A stretch of 37,135 nt of DNA from Alphaproteobacteria bacterium (GTDB lineage Bacteria > Pseudomonadota > Alphaproteobacteria > Micropepsales > Micropepsaceae), in NCBI GenBank assembly GCA_028869725.1, contig JAGWRJ010000256.1, positions 1 through 37,135 on the forward strand, read 5' to 3'. The position numbers were made by a program, and so were the translations under genes. Each line of letters begins with the position of its first letter. Positions within the stretch are counted from its first letter, which is position 1. The notes under the pieces were generated by a model that did no database searches, was not told the origin of the DNA, and saw only the letters and a program-made list of their open reading frames with translations. Of the stretch, positions 36,060 to 37,135 are shown piece by piece.

Positions 36060-36908
36060 TCAGTTGTCGACGCGGCGCCTGTGGCTTTTCAGGCTGCGTT
36101 TGGTCTTTTCGAGTTGGTCGGCCAGCTCGGGGCCGCGGCGTAGTGCTACGCCTACGGCCAGCACGTCGATGAGGGTGAGGTGCAGCAGCCGGGTCAGCAT
36201 GGGGCTGTAGAGCTCGGCGTCTTCCTGCGCGTCGGCCAGCAGGGCCACACTGGCCGTGCGTGCCAGCGGCGAGCCGGTGGAAGTGATGGCCACCACCTTG
36301 CAGCCGTTGCGCAGGGCGATGTCCACCGCGTCGAGCAATTCGGTGGTTCGCCCGGAGTTAGAGATCGCCACCAGCACGTCGCGCGGCCCCAGCAGTGTGG
36401 CGGCCATGGCCTGGATATGCGGGTCTGCATAGGCGATGGCCGGGGTGCCGAGGCGAAAGAATTTGTGCTGCGCGTCGGCGGCAATGATGCCCGAGTTGCC
36501 CAGGCCGTAAAACTCCATGCGGCTGGCCTGCGCCAGCAGGTCGATGGCCTGATCGAGCGTTGCCGGACTGATGGCGTTGCGACAGCGCAGCAGCGCAGCA
36601 ATGGCGTTGTCGAACACCTTGACGGCGATTTCCGCCGTGGGGTCTTCCGGGCGCACGCTGGAGTGCACGTAGGGCACCCCGCTTACCAGGCTGCCAGCTA
36701 GCTTGAGCTTGAGGTCTTGCAGCCCGGTGCAGCCTACCGAGCGGGCGAAGCGAATGACCGTGGGCTGGCTGACGCCCACCTTCTGCGCGATGTCGGCTAC
36801 CGCAGCCTGAACGAAGTCGTTGGGCCGGTTGAGCAATGCCCGGGCTACGCGCCGCTCTGCGGTCGAGAGCTGCGGCTCTTGGGCACGGATTCGTTCGAGC
36901 AGATTCAT
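36060..36908 (-). CDS. hexR: RpiR/HexR-family transcriptional regulator (HTH + SIS domain)
   Basis: [26 protein letters not shown]...[32 protein letters not shown] region [37 protein letters not shown]. Confidence 0.9.
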   Translation of the reverse strand: MNLLERIRAQEPQLSTAERRVARALLNRPNDFVQAAVADIAQKVGVSQPTVIRFARSVGCTGLQDLKLKLAGSLVSGVPYVHSSVRPEDPTAEIAVKVFDNAIAALLRCRNAISPATLDQAIDLLAQASRMEFYGLGNSGIIAADAQHKFFRLGTPAIAYADPHIQAMAATLLGPRDVLVAISNSGRTTELLDAVDIALRNGCKVVAITSTGSPLARTASVALLADAQEDAELYSPMLTRLLHLTLIDVLAVGVALRRGPELADQLEKTKRSLKSHRRRVDN

Positions 36909-37135
36909 GATGGGGCCTGCGACCGCAGAAACTGATCAAGCGCCGCCGCTGCGCCGAGCAGGGCAGGCCAGGGGCTGTGGATGACCCAGACCGGAATGTC
37001 GCGCAGATACGGCGAGGTGCGCCCCTTGTCTTCGAAGCGCTGGCGGAACGGGGAATGCCGAAAGAAGTCGCCCAGCCGCTGCACGATGCCGCCGCCGATA
37101 TACACCCCGCCGCGCGCCCCCAGGGTGATGGCCAG
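36905..37135 (-). CDS. glk: Glucokinase, C-terminal part (5' end beyond the window)
   Basis: GGVYIGGGIVQRLGDFFRHSPFRQRFEDKGRTSPYLRDIPVWVIHSPWPALLGAAAALDQFL; stop overlaps the hexR start (ATGA). Confidence 0.85.
   Translation of the reverse strand: MAITLGARGGVYIGGGIVQRLGDFFRHSPFRQRFEDKGRTSPYLRDIPVWVIHSPWPALLGAAAALDQFLRSQAPS

Overview
High-GC bacterial (probably betaproteobacterial) window. An accessory block (about 1-34,200) abuts an ordinary chromosomal sugar-metabolism locus on the minus strand (glk end, hexR/rpiR-family regulator, pgi; 34,373-37,135). No integrase, relaxase, rRNA, tRNA or CRISPR array was recognised. From left to right: (1) a minus-strand SNF2-type helicase ORF (2624 to the left edge), missing from the ORF track because it has no stop inside the window, whose C-terminus is an (X)PVSNG hexapeptide array encoded by 18-bp tandem repeats. 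The 11-mer GTGAGTAACGG from that array recurs as iteron-like repeats in its own upstream region, which it shares with a divergent second SNF2 helicase. (2) A frameshifted LURP-one/Tubby-like gene and a decayed thermonuclease gene. (3) A minus-strand plasmid-maintenance-like operon: a two-repeat small protein, a ParM/StbA-like actin, an unknown protein and an ADP-ribosyltransferase-like protein. (4) A hairpin-dense, apparently non-coding ~500-bp region upstream of a tandem BRO-N protein. (5) A compact six-gene minus-strand operon (12.4-23.6 kb): HTH, type III-like Res, Fic, type III-like Mod, OLD-like ATPase/TOPRIM, and a UvrD helicase with a RelE/ParE-like N-terminus. This is the best candidate for a composite, possibly undescribed defence system. 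(6) A decayed mobile-element zone (23.6-34.2 kb): a possible group II intron 3' end, a diverged dispersed element with hairpins at equivalent places, four MITE-like repeats, an IS630-type remnant, a TacAT-like toxin-antitoxin, an AAA ATPase cluster, a peroxiredoxin gene fragment and a complete DDE insertion sequence. All family calls come from reading motifs by eye; no database search was possible.
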